64,000 bases of DNA. It comes from Clostridiaceae bacterium. GTDB lineage: Bacteria; Bacillota; Clostridia; Oscillospirales; QAMX01. The DNA lies in contig JAHAYX010000054.1 of the NCBI GenBank assembly GCA_018384365.1, positions 83,316 to 147,315 of the forward strand, read 5' to 3'. Under the pieces are notes generated by a model. That model searched no databases, was not told the origin of the DNA, and was given only the letters and a program-made list of their open reading frames with translations. Below, in pieces: positions 38,559 through 48,795 of the stretch. Both the position numbers and the translations under genes were made by a program. The first letter of the stretch is position 1; the number at the start of each line of letters is the position of its first letter.

Positions 38559-40223
38559 ATGGACTTTCGTGATCAAGATAACAGGACGCCCGAAGAGAAA
38601 CCGGCTGCACAGCCGCTGCCGGAGCAGGACACCCCGATTCCATCTGCCGGTCAGGACGAAAACAACACACATTCCCAGGAATGGTCCGGAAGCATAGCAG
38701 AGAACCCTGACGCCGCTCCGCTTTCTGCACCGGCGGCTGTTTCGGACTGTCCAAACGGTGAGGCACAGCCCTCTGCAGCTCCGCAGCCTCCCGCTGCACC
38801 GCAGCCGCCATGGCTGCGCACTGGAACTGCCCCCGCGGCATACACCGCGCCATACAGACAACCCGGATATTCCTCCTATACAGACCCGCTCCGCAGCCCG
38901 GGAATCCCGGCAAATGCGCCGGATGGTGCCTATCGGACGAAGAAAAAACATACGGGCAGAAATGTCTGCCTGCTGATCCTGGCTTTTGTATTTGCATTGG
39001 CGCTGGGCGGCGGCATGATGTTCTGCGCGATTTATACCGGGGCAATGGCGGATCTGGAGCAGCTGCTGCGCGACCCGTTTGCCGGGCCGCATGATGTACC
39101 GTCGGAAGGCTCGATTCCGGACGGCGGCGATACGCTTCCGCCGGACGATACGCCGCCGGATAACCTGCCGGACGGGGAAGAAAACCAGGACAGCAGCAGC
39201 GCACCGGGCGGCAGCGCACAGAAACCGTTTGTTCCGGTTGAAGGTGCGCCGCTTCTGAACATTGTCTCCGTGGAGGATGAGGGGGAAAACTATCGGGAAG
39301 AGCTGGATATCCCCTCGATTGCGGAGCTTGCACAGCCTTCGGTTGTCGGCGTGATCAAATATGTCAGCGAAAATCCCCAGGAGGGCTACACCATCGGCTC
39401 CGGCACGATTTTCACGGAGGATGGTTTTATCATCACCAACGAACACGTGGTTTCGGATCCATACAGCATTACGGTACTCCTGTATGACGGCACGGAATAC
39501 GAAGCAGAGGTCGTTGCCTCTGATGATGATGCAGACATTGCTGTTCTGAAAATTGACGCGCACGGCCTGACGCCCGCGGAATTCGGAGATTCCACGCAGC
39601 TGCGTGTCGGTGAAATCTCCGTGGCGATCGGCTGCCCGGCATCCGTGGATCTGCAGGGCACGACGACGGCCGGCATTATTTCCGCGCTGGACCGCGTGAT
39701 TACCGTGGATGCCGCCGGACGCACCATGCGCCTGCTGCAAACGGACGCGGCTATCAATCCGGGCAATTCCGGCGGCCCGCTTCTCAATAAATACGGTCAG
39801 GTCATCGGCATCAATACTGTGAAGATGAGCTCGACCATGTATGAGGGTTTGTGCTTTGCTATCCCCACCAGCGAACTGGAAACGATCGTTTCGGATCTGT
39901 TTACCTATGGCTATGTGCGCGGCTATCCGGCAATCGGTATCATGGCAAGTTCCGTGATGGCGGCGGAGGATGACTACGGCGGCTCGCCTGCCGGCGTCCT
40001 GGTGGCCAGCATTGACCCGCTGAGCGGCGCTTACGGCCTGGTGGAAGTGGGCGATATCATTACGCACTGCAACGGCACAGAGGTGATTGCCGTGGCGCAG
40101 ATCAATACCATTAAAAACCGCCTGAAGGTCGGCGATACCATTACGCTCACCATTTACCGGAAGGGTGAAACCTTTGATGTAGAGATTGTTCTGGTCGATC
40201 AGTACGATCTTTCGGGAGATTAA
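38559..40223 (+). CDS. HtrA/DegP-like membrane-anchored S1C serine protease with PDZ domain
   Basis: ITNEHVVS, DADIAVLKID, NPGNSGGPLLN catalytic motifs; Pro/Ala-rich N-terminus, TM, C-terminal PDZ. Confidence 0.97.
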   Translation: MDFRDQDNRTPEEKPAAQPLPEQDTPIPSAGQDENNTHSQEWSGSIAENPDAAPLSAPAAVSDCPNGEAQPSAAPQPPAAPQPPWLRTGTAPAAYTAPYRQPGYSSYTDPLRSPGIPANAPDGAYRTKKKHTGRNVCLLILAFVFALALGGGMMFCAIYTGAMADLEQLLRDPFAGPHDVPSEGSIPDGGDTLPPDDTPPDNLPDGEENQDSSSAPGGSAQKPFVPVEGAPLLNIVSVEDEGENYREELDIPSIAELAQPSVVGVIKYVSENPQEGYTIGSGTIFTEDGFIITNEHVVSDPYSITVLLYDGTEYEAEVVASDDDADIAVLKIDAHGLTPAEFGDSTQLRVGEISVAIGCPASVDLQGTTTAGIISALDRVITVDAAGRTMRLLQTDAAINPGNSGGPLLNKYGQVIGINTVKMSSTMYEGLCFAIPTSELETIVSDLFTYGYVRGYPAIGIMASSVMAAEDDYGGSPAGVLVASIDPLSGAYGLVEVGDIITHCNGTEVIAVAQINTIKNRLKVGDTITLTIYRKGETFDVEIVLVDQYDLSGD

Positions 40224-40264
40224 GAGGAAAGTCGGTGTTTTTCACACACCGGCTCTCTTTTTAC
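40224..40264 (+). terminator. Intrinsic terminator after htrA-like gene
   Basis: GTCGGTGT...ACACCGGC then TCTCTTTTTA. Confidence 0.7.
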
Positions 40265-40350
40265 TTGAAATTCTTGCCGCTTGCCCCAGAAATTCAAACT
40301 TTAAAACCGTTTCGCACCGATGTATAATCTCCATACGAGGTGATGATCGG

Positions 40351-40800
40351 ATGAAGGTACAGAAAACTGGTCCCGACAGCGTTTTGCTGGTATTAAATGT
40401 GTCGGAATTGCAGGATAAAAACGAACTGCGGCGGCGCGCCCGCGAAGCGCTTGCCAGCGAGGGTATTCCGGCCGGGGAAACGCCCGAAATGACGGCCTAT
40501 ACGGCCGGCGGAAAGGCCGTGGTGTTTGTGTGCGCCGGGGAAAGGCATGATACATACTTCGGATTTGACACGGCGGACGATCTGATGGATGCCGCCTGTG
40601 AAGCGGAACGCTTATTCCCAAAGGCCGGGGCAAGCCTGCGCCGCGCAGACGGCCGGTTTTATCTGACAACAGATTGCCGCCGTGCAGCAGAACTGCTGCG
40701 GGAATATGCCTCCGTAATCGCGGAAGACGGCGGGCTTTGTGAAAACAGTGAAGTGATACTCGCGCAGAGCGCGTTTCAAATTTTATCTGGTCGGTGCTGA
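40351..40800 (+). CDS. MecA-like adaptor (tentative)
   Basis: HDTYFGFDTADDLMDAACEAERLFPKAGASLRRADGRFYLTTD resembles the MecA C-terminal domain. Confidence 0.5.
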   Translation: MKVQKTGPDSVLLVLNVSELQDKNELRRRAREALASEGIPAGETPEMTAYTAGGKAVVFVCAGERHDTYFGFDTADDLMDAACEAERLFPKAGASLRRADGRFYLTTDCRRAAELLREYASVIAEDGGLCENSEVILAQSAFQILSGRC

Positions 40801-41274
40801 ATGGAAAAAGACAACTATATGGGACTTGCAATTGAATTGGCGCGGGAAGCGCTTGCCGACGGTGAAGTCCCCGTCGGTTGTGTCATCGTGCGGGACGGTA
40901 CGGTGATCGGACGCGGACGCAACCGCCGCGAAGGCGGCTGTGACGCAACGGCCCACGCGGAAATTCTGGCGATACAGGAGGCGTGCCGCGCCGTGGGCGG
41001 CTGGCGGCTTTCGGAATGTACGTTATATGTCACGCTGGAGCCCTGCGCCATGTGTACCGGTGCAATTGTGAATGCGCGTATCCCTGTTGTGGTATATGGC
41101 GCACGCGACCGGCTTGCCGGGGCGTGCGGCGGCGTTTTAAACCTCTTTGAAGAGGGCTTCGGCCATCACCCGAAGCTGTATGGCGGCATACGGGAGCAGG
41201 AGTGCGCGCAGCTGCTTGCCGCTTTCTTCCAGGAAAGGCGTCAGGCCGCCGGCTGCACGGAGGAGAACATCTGA
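40801..41274 (+). CDS. tadA: tRNA adenosine(34) deaminase TadA
   Basis: TAHAEILAIQEACR, TLEPCAMCTGAIVNARI. Confidence 0.97.
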   Translation: MEKDNYMGLAIELAREALADGEVPVGCVIVRDGTVIGRGRNRREGGCDATAHAEILAIQEACRAVGGWRLSECTLYVTLEPCAMCTGAIVNARIPVVVYGARDRLAGACGGVLNLFEEGFGHHPKLYGGIREQECAQLLAAFFQERRQAAGCTEENI

Positions 41275-41345
41275 AAGTTTTGCGCGAAGGCTGTTTTTTC
41301 CGTTGACATCCTCTGTAAGTTGTGCCATAATAGGGTTAACTTATT

Positions 41346-42299
41346 ATGGAGGATTTTATGGATTTTAACGGATATAAAAAACCAAGCGTTCCACTTTCGG
41401 ACGTGATACACGAATTTGACCTGGAAGTGCTCAATGCCCCGGAGGGAATGGAGCATATTATGGTCGAATCGGATGACATCAACCGTCCCGGGCTTCAGCT
41501 GACGGGATTTTTTGATTATTTTGACCCAAACCATCTGCAGATTTTCGGAAATGAAGAGATTTCCTATCTGGAACGTATGGAGCCGGAGGAGCGTGCGGAA
41601 ATTCTGGACAAGCTTTTTTCCTATCAGCTGCCTGCCCTGATCATCAGCCGCAATCTGGAGCCGGTTCCGGAGTGTCTGGAGATGGCAAAGCTCCATAAGG
41701 TGCCGCTGCTCCGCTCGCGCGAGTGGACGAGCACACTCATGAGCGATATGCTCTCCACGCTGAAGGTCTGGCTTGCGCCGCAGATCACGCGTCACGGCGT
41801 GCTGGTTGAGGTGTACGGCGAAGGTATCCTCATTCTGGGCGATTCCGGCATCGGTAAAAGTGAAACCGCCATCGAACTTGTCAAGCGCGGCCACCGCCTG
41901 ATAGCGGACGACGCGGTGGAAATCCGGCGTGTCTCCAATCGCACGCTGGTTGGCAGCGCACCGGAAGTGATCCGTCATTTTGTCGAACTGCGCGGCATCG
42001 GCGTGATAGACGTCCGCCGTATTTTCGGTATGGGCTCCGTCAAGATGACGGAACGTGTGGATTTGGTTATCAAGCTGGAACCGTGGGAAGAGGGCCACAG
42101 CTACGACCGTCTGGGCGTGGAAGCGCAGGAAATCAACATTCTGGATATCCATGTGCCCCTGGTGACGATCCCGGTCCGTCCGGGACGGAATCTGGCGGTG
42201 ATTCTGGAGGTTGCGGCCATGAATAACCGTGACCGGAAGATGGGCTTCAATGCGGCGCACGAGCTTTTGAACAGATTAAACGACGATTTTGGCAATTGA
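41346..42299 (+). CDS. hprK: HPr kinase/phosphorylase
   Basis: GILILGDSGIGKSETAIELVKRGHRLIADDAVEI, VELRGIGVIDVRRIFG. Confidence 0.98.
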   Translation: MEDFMDFNGYKKPSVPLSDVIHEFDLEVLNAPEGMEHIMVESDDINRPGLQLTGFFDYFDPNHLQIFGNEEISYLERMEPEERAEILDKLFSYQLPALIISRNLEPVPECLEMAKLHKVPLLRSREWTSTLMSDMLSTLKVWLAPQITRHGVLVEVYGEGILILGDSGIGKSETAIELVKRGHRLIADDAVEIRRVSNRTLVGSAPEVIRHFVELRGIGVIDVRRIFGMGSVKMTERVDLVIKLEPWEEGHSYDRLGVEAQEINILDIHVPLVTIPVRPGRNLAVILEVAAMNNRDRKMGFNAAHELLNRLNDDFGN

Positions 42300-42340
42300 C
42301 AGACTTGGAAGGTCAGGCGTTGTTTATAGAATTGTATGAG

Positions 42341-42367
42341 AAGGTACGGGGATCCCGTACCTTTTTT
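42341..42367 (+). terminator. Intrinsic terminator after hprK
   Basis: AAGGTACGGG-gat-CCCGTACCTT-TTTT. Confidence 0.88.
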
Positions 42368-42506
42368 CTATGAAATGAGGAAGGAGATTTTTACTTTAAC
42401 CGCTTCATTTTATGGGAAAGATAAGCTATAATAGAAGCAGGATAGTTTGGCTGCGGCGGGATCACGCGCCGGGCCGTTTCCGATCACTGAAACGGGAGGT
42501 CTGACT

Positions 42507-43406
42507 TTGCAGGAACTGATCAGGGAAATCACACAAAAGCTGCCGGAAACGGTGGTGAAAGAACACGAACCTCTTGCAAGGTATACCTCGTTTAAGATTG
42601 GGGGACCGGCGGAATTGCTTTTGCTGCCGCAAACGGCCTCCGATATTCCTCCGCTGCTTGCCATTTTGAATCGCTGCGGCGTACCTGTGCATATTCTGGG
42701 GGGCGGCACCAACCTGCTGATCCCGGATCAGGGCGTTTCCGGCGTTGTTTTAAAGGTCGGATGCGGCGGCGCGGAGCGCACCGGTGAAAACACGATTTCG
42801 GTAGGCTCCGGCTGCGCCAAAGCATCCGCGGCGGTATTTGCACAGACGCAGGGGCTGGCAGGCCTGGAATTTCTGCACGGAATTCCCGGTACGCTGGGCG
42901 GCGGCATTTCGATGAATGCGGGTGCCTATGGCGGCGAACTTTCGCAGGTGGTGACGAATGTCACGGTCTGCGACCGAACGGGCGCCGTGACGCAGCTGCC
43001 GGCGGAGGCGCTGGCTTTTGACTACCGGCACAGCCTGTTCCGGGAGCGCCGGGATCTGACGATTCTCAGCGCCGAACTTACGCTGACGCAGGACGATCCT
43101 GCCGCGATTCGTGCGCGTATGGACGATCTGATGACGCGCCGGCGTGAACGTCAGCCGCTGGAATACCCTTCGGCCGGCAGCACATTCAAGCGCCCGGCGG
43201 GATATTTTGCCGGAAAATTGATTGAGGACTGCGGATTGAAGGGATTTACGGTCGGCGGCGCGTGCGTTTCGGAAAAACACGCGGGATTTGTGATTAACCG
43301 GGGCGGCGCCACGAGCGAGGATGTGCACCGCGTGATCGACCATGTACAAAAGCAGGTGTTCCGCACGTTCGGCGTGGAACTTGTGTGTGAAATAGAAATG
43401 TGGTGA
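42507..43406 (+). CDS. murB: UDP-N-acetylmuramate dehydrogenase
   Basis: YTSFKIGGPAELLLLP, LGGGTNLLI, GIPGTLGGGISMNAGAYGGE, YPSAGSTFKRP; TTG start after GGGAGGT. Confidence 0.97.
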   Translation: MQELIREITQKLPETVVKEHEPLARYTSFKIGGPAELLLLPQTASDIPPLLAILNRCGVPVHILGGGTNLLIPDQGVSGVVLKVGCGGAERTGENTISVGSGCAKASAAVFAQTQGLAGLEFLHGIPGTLGGGISMNAGAYGGELSQVVTNVTVCDRTGAVTQLPAEALAFDYRHSLFRERRDLTILSAELTLTQDDPAAIRARMDDLMTRRRERQPLEYPSAGSTFKRPAGYFAGKLIEDCGLKGFTVGGACVSEKHAGFVINRGGATSEDVHRVIDHVQKQVFRTFGVELVCEIEMW

Positions 43407-43409
43407 ACT

Positions 43410-44312
43410 ATGTCTTTTTCGCAGGAGGTCAAGCGGGAACTCTGCGCAGTTCCGGTGGAACGGGACTGTGATGCGCTTGGCGAATGCTACGGAATTTTAT
43501 TGTTTGCGAATTTATTCCGGCAAAACGGGATACGAATTATTACGGGAAATGAAAATATCGCCGAACGGGTGCAGCTTTTGTTTGCGCGCGCGTTTGACTT
43601 ACAGATAAGCCCCCGGCGCGGTGCGCGCGAGGGAAGATACGTCTTTGAATTAACCAAAAAAGCACAGCTGCACCGGGTTTTCAATGCGTTCGGCCTGGAT
43701 CCGAACGCCTCAGGCGTCCGGATGAACCGTGCGATTTTAGAGGAGGACTGCTGTAAGGCTGCCTTTTTGCGCGGAGCATTTTTGTCGGGCGGCAGCGTGG
43801 CGTCCCCGGAGTCGCGGTACCATCTGGAATTTGTCACGCCGCATTACGTGTTTTCGACGGAAATGACGGCGTTTCTGATGGATGCGGAATTTCAGCCGAA
43901 AGTCACGCGGCGGCAGTCCAAATATGTGCTTTACTTTAAGTCGAGCGAGGCAATTGAGGATTTTTTGATCCAGACGGGCGCGCCGGTCTGCGCGCTGGCC
44001 GTTATGCAGGCAAAAGTTGTGAAGGACGTGCGCAACCAGATCAACCGTCACGTGAACTGCGAAACGGCGAATATATCCAAAACCGTGGACGCCGCTGCGG
44101 CGCAGCTTCGCGCAATCCGGATGCTGCAGGAGGACGGACGCCTGCAATTACAGCCGCGCGCCGTGCAGGAAGCGGCGCATATCCGCATGGCAAACCCGGA
44201 GTCGTCGCTCTCTGTCCTGGCAGCGTCTTTGGACCCGCCCGTCAGCCGGGCGACTTTGAGTTACAGACTGAAAAAACTGGTGGCGCTTGCCGAGGAACGG
44301 GAAGGCCTGTGA
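43410..44312 (+). CDS. whiA: DNA-binding protein WhiA
   Basis: MSFSQEVKRELCAV, GAFLSGGSVASPESRYHLEFV, C-terminal HTH SLSVLAASLDPPVSRATLSYRLKKL. Confidence 0.97.
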   Translation: MSFSQEVKRELCAVPVERDCDALGECYGILLFANLFRQNGIRIITGNENIAERVQLLFARAFDLQISPRRGAREGRYVFELTKKAQLHRVFNAFGLDPNASGVRMNRAILEEDCCKAAFLRGAFLSGGSVASPESRYHLEFVTPHYVFSTEMTAFLMDAEFQPKVTRRQSKYVLYFKSSEAIEDFLIQTGAPVCALAVMQAKVVKDVRNQINRHVNCETANISKTVDAAAAQLRAIRMLQEDGRLQLQPRAVQEAAHIRMANPESSLSVLAASLDPPVSRATLSYRLKKLVALAEEREGL

Positions 44313-44313
44313 G

Positions 44314-47300
44314 GTGAGAAAAGTGCCGGATTTCGTGCATTTACATCTGCATACGGAGTATAGCCTGCTGGATGGCGCCTGCCGGATCCGAGATATCATG
44401 GCGCGCGTGAAGGAGGCCGGCCAGACGGCTGTTGCCATTACGGATCACGGCGTGATGTATGGCGTGATCGACTTTTACCGCGCCGCAAAGGCAGCCGGCA
44501 TTAAGCCGATCATCGGCTGCGAGGTCTATGTGGCGCCGCGCACGCGTTTTGACCGCGATCCGGAGCTGGATACACGCCCCATGCATCTGGTGCTGCTGGC
44601 GGAAAACCAGACCGGCTACCGCAATCTCTGTTATCTGGTCTCCATGGCATATGTGGAGGGCTTTTATAATCGTCCGCGCGTCGATATGGACCTTCTGGAA
44701 GCGCATCATGAGGGGATCATTGCCTGTTCGGCGTGTGTGGCGGGCGCCGTGCCGCGCCTGATTCTGGAACGGAATTATGAGGCGGCGCGGGATCTGGCAC
44801 TGGAATATCAGCGCATCTTCGGCAAGGGCAATTATTTCCTGGAACTGCAGAATCACGGGATGCAGGAGCAGCTGGAGGTCAATGCGGGGCTTCAGCGCAT
44901 CGCGCGCGAGACGGGCATCGAACTGGTTGTGTCAAACGACGTGCACTACCTGCGCCGCGAGGACGCCTATGTGCAGGACGTAATGATGTGCATTCAGACA
45001 GGGCACACTGTGGATGAGACAGACCGTCTGCGCTACGACTCACAGGAGCTTTACTTAAAAACAGCCGACGAAATGGCGGAGCTTTTCCCGGATTATCCGG
45101 AGGCGCTTGCCAACACGGTGAAGATTGCCGAGCGCTGCAATGTGGAATTTGAGTTCGGCGTGTATCATTTGCCGGAGTATAAGACGGAAGATTCGCGCGA
45201 CCATTACGAAATTCTGCGCGATAAGTGCAATGCGGGCCTGATGGAACGCTATGGCGACCGCGCGGAGCAGTACCGCGAACGGCTGGAGTATGAAATCGGT
45301 ATTATCCATCGCATGGGCTTCTGCGACTACTTCCTGATCGTGCAGGACTTTATTCTGTACGCAAAAAACAATCAGATTCCGGTCGGCGGCGGCCGTGGAT
45401 CTTCGGCAAACAGCATCGTCAGTTATTGCCTGCATATCACGGATATCGACCCCATGCGCTTTGACCTCTTCTTTGACCGCTTCCTGAACCCGGAGCGCGT
45501 CAGTATGCCGGATATCGACATGGATTTCTGTTATATCCGCCGCCAGGAAATCATCGATTACGTCAAACATAAGTATGGTGACGATCATGTGGCGCAGATC
45601 GTGACATTTGGCACCATGGCCGCGCGTCAGGCTGTGCGCGATGTCGGCCGCGTTTTGAACGTTTCCTATGCGGAGACGGATGCCATAGCCAAGCTGGTCC
45701 CCACGGAACTGCATATGACGATCGAACGTGCGCTGGAAACCTCGCCGCAGCTGCGGGAACGTTATGAAAACGACGAGACCACGCGCCGCGTGATTGATAC
45801 GGCGCGCCGCATAGAGGGTATGCCGCGTCATGCGTCCACCCATGCCGCGGGCGTGGTCATTACGGACCGCCCGGTATACGAATATGTGCCGCTCTCCCGA
45901 AGTGATGATACGGTTGTGACGCAATTCGGCATGGTCACACTGGAGGAACTGGGCCTTCTCAAGATGGACTTCCTCGGCCTGCGCAACGTTACGGTTGTGG
46001 ATGACGCACAGCGTCTGGTTCGCGAACGCGTGCCGGGCTTTGATATCCATAAGGTGTCGGACGACGATCCGGCAACCTATGAAATGCTGGCGCAGGGTAA
46101 AACGTCCGGCATTTTCCAGATCGAAAGCGCCGGAATGACCAATCTGATGATGCAGATGAAGCCGCGTTCCATCGAAGATATCACAGCGGCGGTGGCACTG
46201 TACCGGCCCGGCCCGATGGATTCCATCCCGCGCTTTATCGAGTGCCGGAATGATCCGTCCAGGATCACCTATAAGGATCCGCAGCTGGAGGAAATCCTGC
46301 GGCCAACCAACGGCTGCATTGTCTATCAGGAGCAGGTCATGTCCATCTGCCGGAAACTGGCCGGCTATTCGCTCGGACGTGCGGATATTGTACGCCGTGC
46401 GATGAGTAAGAAGAAATATGATGTGCTGGAGCGTGAACACGCCGCCTTTGTGAAGGGCGCGATGGCACACGGCGTGAAACGCGAGGCGGCGGAGTCTATT
46501 TTTGAGGAAATGCAGGAGTTTGCGCGCTATGCGTTCCCAAAGGGACACGCGGTTGCCTATGCGTTGATTTCCTATCAGACGGCTTATCTGAAATGTCATT
46601 ATCCGCGCGAGTATATGGCGGCGCTTTTAACCTCCGTGTTGGGCTTTACGGAAAAAATGGTCGGCTATATCACGGAATGCCGCGCTATGGGCATCCGTGT
46701 ACTGCCGCCGGACGTCAATGAGTCGCGCGGCGACTTCACAGTGGCGGGCGAGAGCATCCGATTCGGCCTGGTGGCAGTGAAAAATGTGGGCCGCGCGTTT
46801 ATCGAGAAACTGATTGCGGAACGTGACAGCGGGGGACGTTTCCTCAGCTTTAAAAATTTCTGCGAGCGGATGTACGGTGTGGATCTGAACCGCCGCGCGC
46901 TGGAAAGCCTGATTTTGGCGGGTGCGTTTGACAGCCTCGGCGTGCGCCGTTCCCAGCTGATGGCGGTATGTGACCGGGTACTGTCCGGCATTGCACAGAC
47001 TAACCGTTCCAATCTGGAAGGCCAGCTTGATATGTTCGGCATGATGGCGGGAGAGTCCGCCGCCGCAGAGGAAACGGAATTGCCGAATACCCCGGAGTTT
47101 GAACGCGGCCGTCTGCTTGCCATGGAAAAGGAAGTGACCGGCCTTTATATGAGCGGACATCCGCTTGAGAGCCGGACGGAGGAACTTCGTGCGATTGGCG
47201 CGGTGCCGCTTGCGCGGCTCGGTGCAGAGGACGGCGGATACGCAGACGGCGATTTTATTATGGTTGCCGGAATTCTGGGGCCTGTGCGCCTGAAAACCAC

Positions 47301-47823
47301 AAAGTCGAATTCCATGATGGCCTATACGGTGCTGGAGGATCTGACGGGCAGTGTGGAAATGATGATTTTCTCCAGGATGCTCTCCAGTGCGTCCGCGGTG
47401 ATCCGGGAGGGGGAAATCGTCATGGTGCGCGCTCAGATCACGGCACGGGAAGAGGAAGCGCCAAAGCTGAAATGCGAGGAAATTGCGCCTCTCTCGGCAC
47501 AGGGATTTCCGGGAGGCCGGTTTCAGAACCGCCGGAGCGGCGAATACCGGGATGCACGGAACGCATCGGCTCCGGAAACGCAGGGAAATCTGCCAAAATC
47601 CTCACAGGCAAAGCTTTTTATCCGCGTGAACGACGAAAATGAGGAAAAACTTTCCCGTGCGCGGGCACTGGCCAATATTTTTATCGGGAGCATGCCGGTG
47701 GTGCTTTATGACGACCGGACAAAAGAAAAATCCCGCCTTGACCGCGCGGTCTCGGATGACGGCCTGTTCCTTTCCGAGATGCGGCGGCTGATGGGAGAGG
47801 AAAATGTGGTCCTGAAGCAGTAA
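44314..47823 (+). CDS. dnaE: DNA polymerase III subunit alpha (DnaE)
   Basis: PHP domain FVHLHLHTEYSLLDGACRI, GRGSSANSIVSYCLHITDIDPM, PDIDMDFCYIRRQEII; GTG start chosen. Confidence 0.98.
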   Translation: MRKVPDFVHLHLHTEYSLLDGACRIRDIMARVKEAGQTAVAITDHGVMYGVIDFYRAAKAAGIKPIIGCEVYVAPRTRFDRDPELDTRPMHLVLLAENQTGYRNLCYLVSMAYVEGFYNRPRVDMDLLEAHHEGIIACSACVAGAVPRLILERNYEAARDLALEYQRIFGKGNYFLELQNHGMQEQLEVNAGLQRIARETGIELVVSNDVHYLRREDAYVQDVMMCIQTGHTVDETDRLRYDSQELYLKTADEMAELFPDYPEALANTVKIAERCNVEFEFGVYHLPEYKTEDSRDHYEILRDKCNAGLMERYGDRAEQYRERLEYEIGIIHRMGFCDYFLIVQDFILYAKNNQIPVGGGRGSSANSIVSYCLHITDIDPMRFDLFFDRFLNPERVSMPDIDMDFCYIRRQEIIDYVKHKYGDDHVAQIVTFGTMAARQAVRDVGRVLNVSYAETDAIAKLVPTELHMTIERALETSPQLRERYENDETTRRVIDTARRIEGMPRHASTHAAGVVITDRPVYEYVPLSRSDDTVVTQFGMVTLEELGLLKMDFLGLRNVTVVDDAQRLVRERVPGFDIHKVSDDDPATYEMLAQGKTSGIFQIESAGMTNLMMQMKPRSIEDITAAVALYRPGPMDSIPRFIECRNDPSRITYKDPQLEEILRPTNGCIVYQEQVMSICRKLAGYSLGRADIVRRAMSKKKYDVLEREHAAFVKGAMAHGVKREAAESIFEEMQEFARYAFPKGHAVAYALISYQTAYLKCHYPREYMAALLTSVLGFTEKMVGYITECRAMGIRVLPPDVNESRGDFTVAGESIRFGLVAVKNVGRAFIEKLIAERDSGGRFLSFKNFCERMYGVDLNRRALESLILAGAFDSLGVRRSQLMAVCDRVLSGIAQTNRSNLEGQLDMFGMMAGESAAAEETELPNTPEFERGRLLAMEKEVTGLYMSGHPLESRTEELRAIGAVPLARLGAEDGGYADGDFIMVAGILGPVRLKTTKSNSMMAYTVLEDLTGSVEMMIFSRMLSSASAVIREGEIVMVRAQITAREEEAPKLKCEEIAPLSAQGFPGGRFQNRRSGEYRDARNASAPETQGNLPKSSQAKLFIRVNDENEEKLSRARALANIFIGSMPVVLYDDRTKEKSRLDRAVSDDGLFLSEMRRLMGEENVVLKQ

Positions 47824-47901
47824 ATGAATGTTTTTGTGAAAAAAAGATGGAAAATAACCGCTGAATGTGGTATACTGCTGAGAAGAAGTAAGCCCAGCAG
47901 C

Positions 47902-47925
47902 CGTCATGCCGGAACCGGCATGACG
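47902..47925. repeat. Perfect 24-nt inverted repeat CGTCATGCCGGAACCGGCATGACG
   Basis: 11-bp arms around AA, between a TATACT -10 (47871-47876) and the asp23 RBS; no T-run. Confidence 0.85.
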
Positions 47926-47958
47926 TGAGATATTATCCGGCGAAAAGGAGAACTTCGT

Positions 47959-48327
47959 ATGAAAGAAGAAGAAAAGACCTTAGGAACGGGAAACGTCAAG
48001 ATCTCCGAGGACGTTGTTGCGTCCATTGTGACCATCGCGGCAAACGAGGTCGAAGGCGTCGCGGTGACGCCTGCGTCAGCGCTTGATTTTGCCGAGCGCT
48101 GGGGCAAAAAGGGTATGGGCCGCGGCGTGCGTGTGACGCTCGAGGAAAAAACCGTTGCGATCGAACTTTGCGTACAGATGACTTATGGCATCAAGATCCC
48201 GCAGACTGCCCTGAAAGTACAGCAGAAGGTTAAAATGGCTGTTGAATCCATGACCGGCCTTACGGTGCGCAATATCAATGTCACGGTATCCGGTGTCAGC
48301 TTTGATAAGGAGAAAAAGGGCGAATAA
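47959..48327 (+). CDS. Asp23/Gls24 family envelope stress response protein
   Basis: GNVKISEDVVASIVTIAANEVEGV...VQKVKMAVESMTGLTVRNINVTVSGV-type pattern. Confidence 0.95.
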   Translation: MKEEEKTLGTGNVKISEDVVASIVTIAANEVEGVAVTPASALDFAERWGKKGMGRGVRVTLEEKTVAIELCVQMTYGIKIPQTALKVQQKVKMAVESMTGLTVRNINVTVSGVSFDKEKKGE

Positions 48328-48342
48328 GCCCGAACGACCAGT

Positions 48343-48795
48343 ATGAGCCGAAAAACTGCAAGAGAACTTGCGCTGCACATGATCTTTGAAATGGATTTCA
48401 CGGGCGAGCCCTGCGGCCCGCTTTTGAGCAAACGCCTGAATCCGGACTGCTTTTCCGGTTTTGCCGGGGAGGACAAGCTCTATCAACAGCTTCCGGACGA
48501 GCGCGATGCAGCGTATATCCGCCGCCTGACGACGGGCGTGAGCCAGCATCTCGCAGAGCTGGATACTTATATCGAGCGATACAGCGTGGGCTGGAAGTTC
48601 GGACGGATTTCCAGAATTGTCACGTGTATTATGCGCCTGTCCATGTTTGAAATCCTGTATCTGCCGGATGTCCCGAATTCGGTTTCCATCAATGAGGCCG
48701 TGGAGCTTGCCAAACGCTATGACACGCCGGAGGCCGCTTCGTTCATCAATGGCATCCTGGGTACGTTTGTGCGGAAGGAAGTCAGTGAGTCATGA
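48343..48795 (+). CDS. nusB: Transcription antitermination factor NusB
   Basis: SRKTARELALHMIFEMDF..., ISRIVTCIMRLSMFEILYLPDVPNSVSINEAVELAKRYDTPEAASFINGILG. Confidence 0.96.
   Translation: MSRKTARELALHMIFEMDFTGEPCGPLLSKRLNPDCFSGFAGEDKLYQQLPDERDAAYIRRLTTGVSQHLAELDTYIERYSVGWKFGRISRIVTCIMRLSMFEILYLPDVPNSVSINEAVELAKRYDTPEAASFINGILGTFVRKEVSES

Noticed and set aside
38370-40067. 565-aa minus-strand ORF opposite htrA-like gene
   Set aside because: Antisense shadow ORF; the + strand has the full Ser-protease triad.
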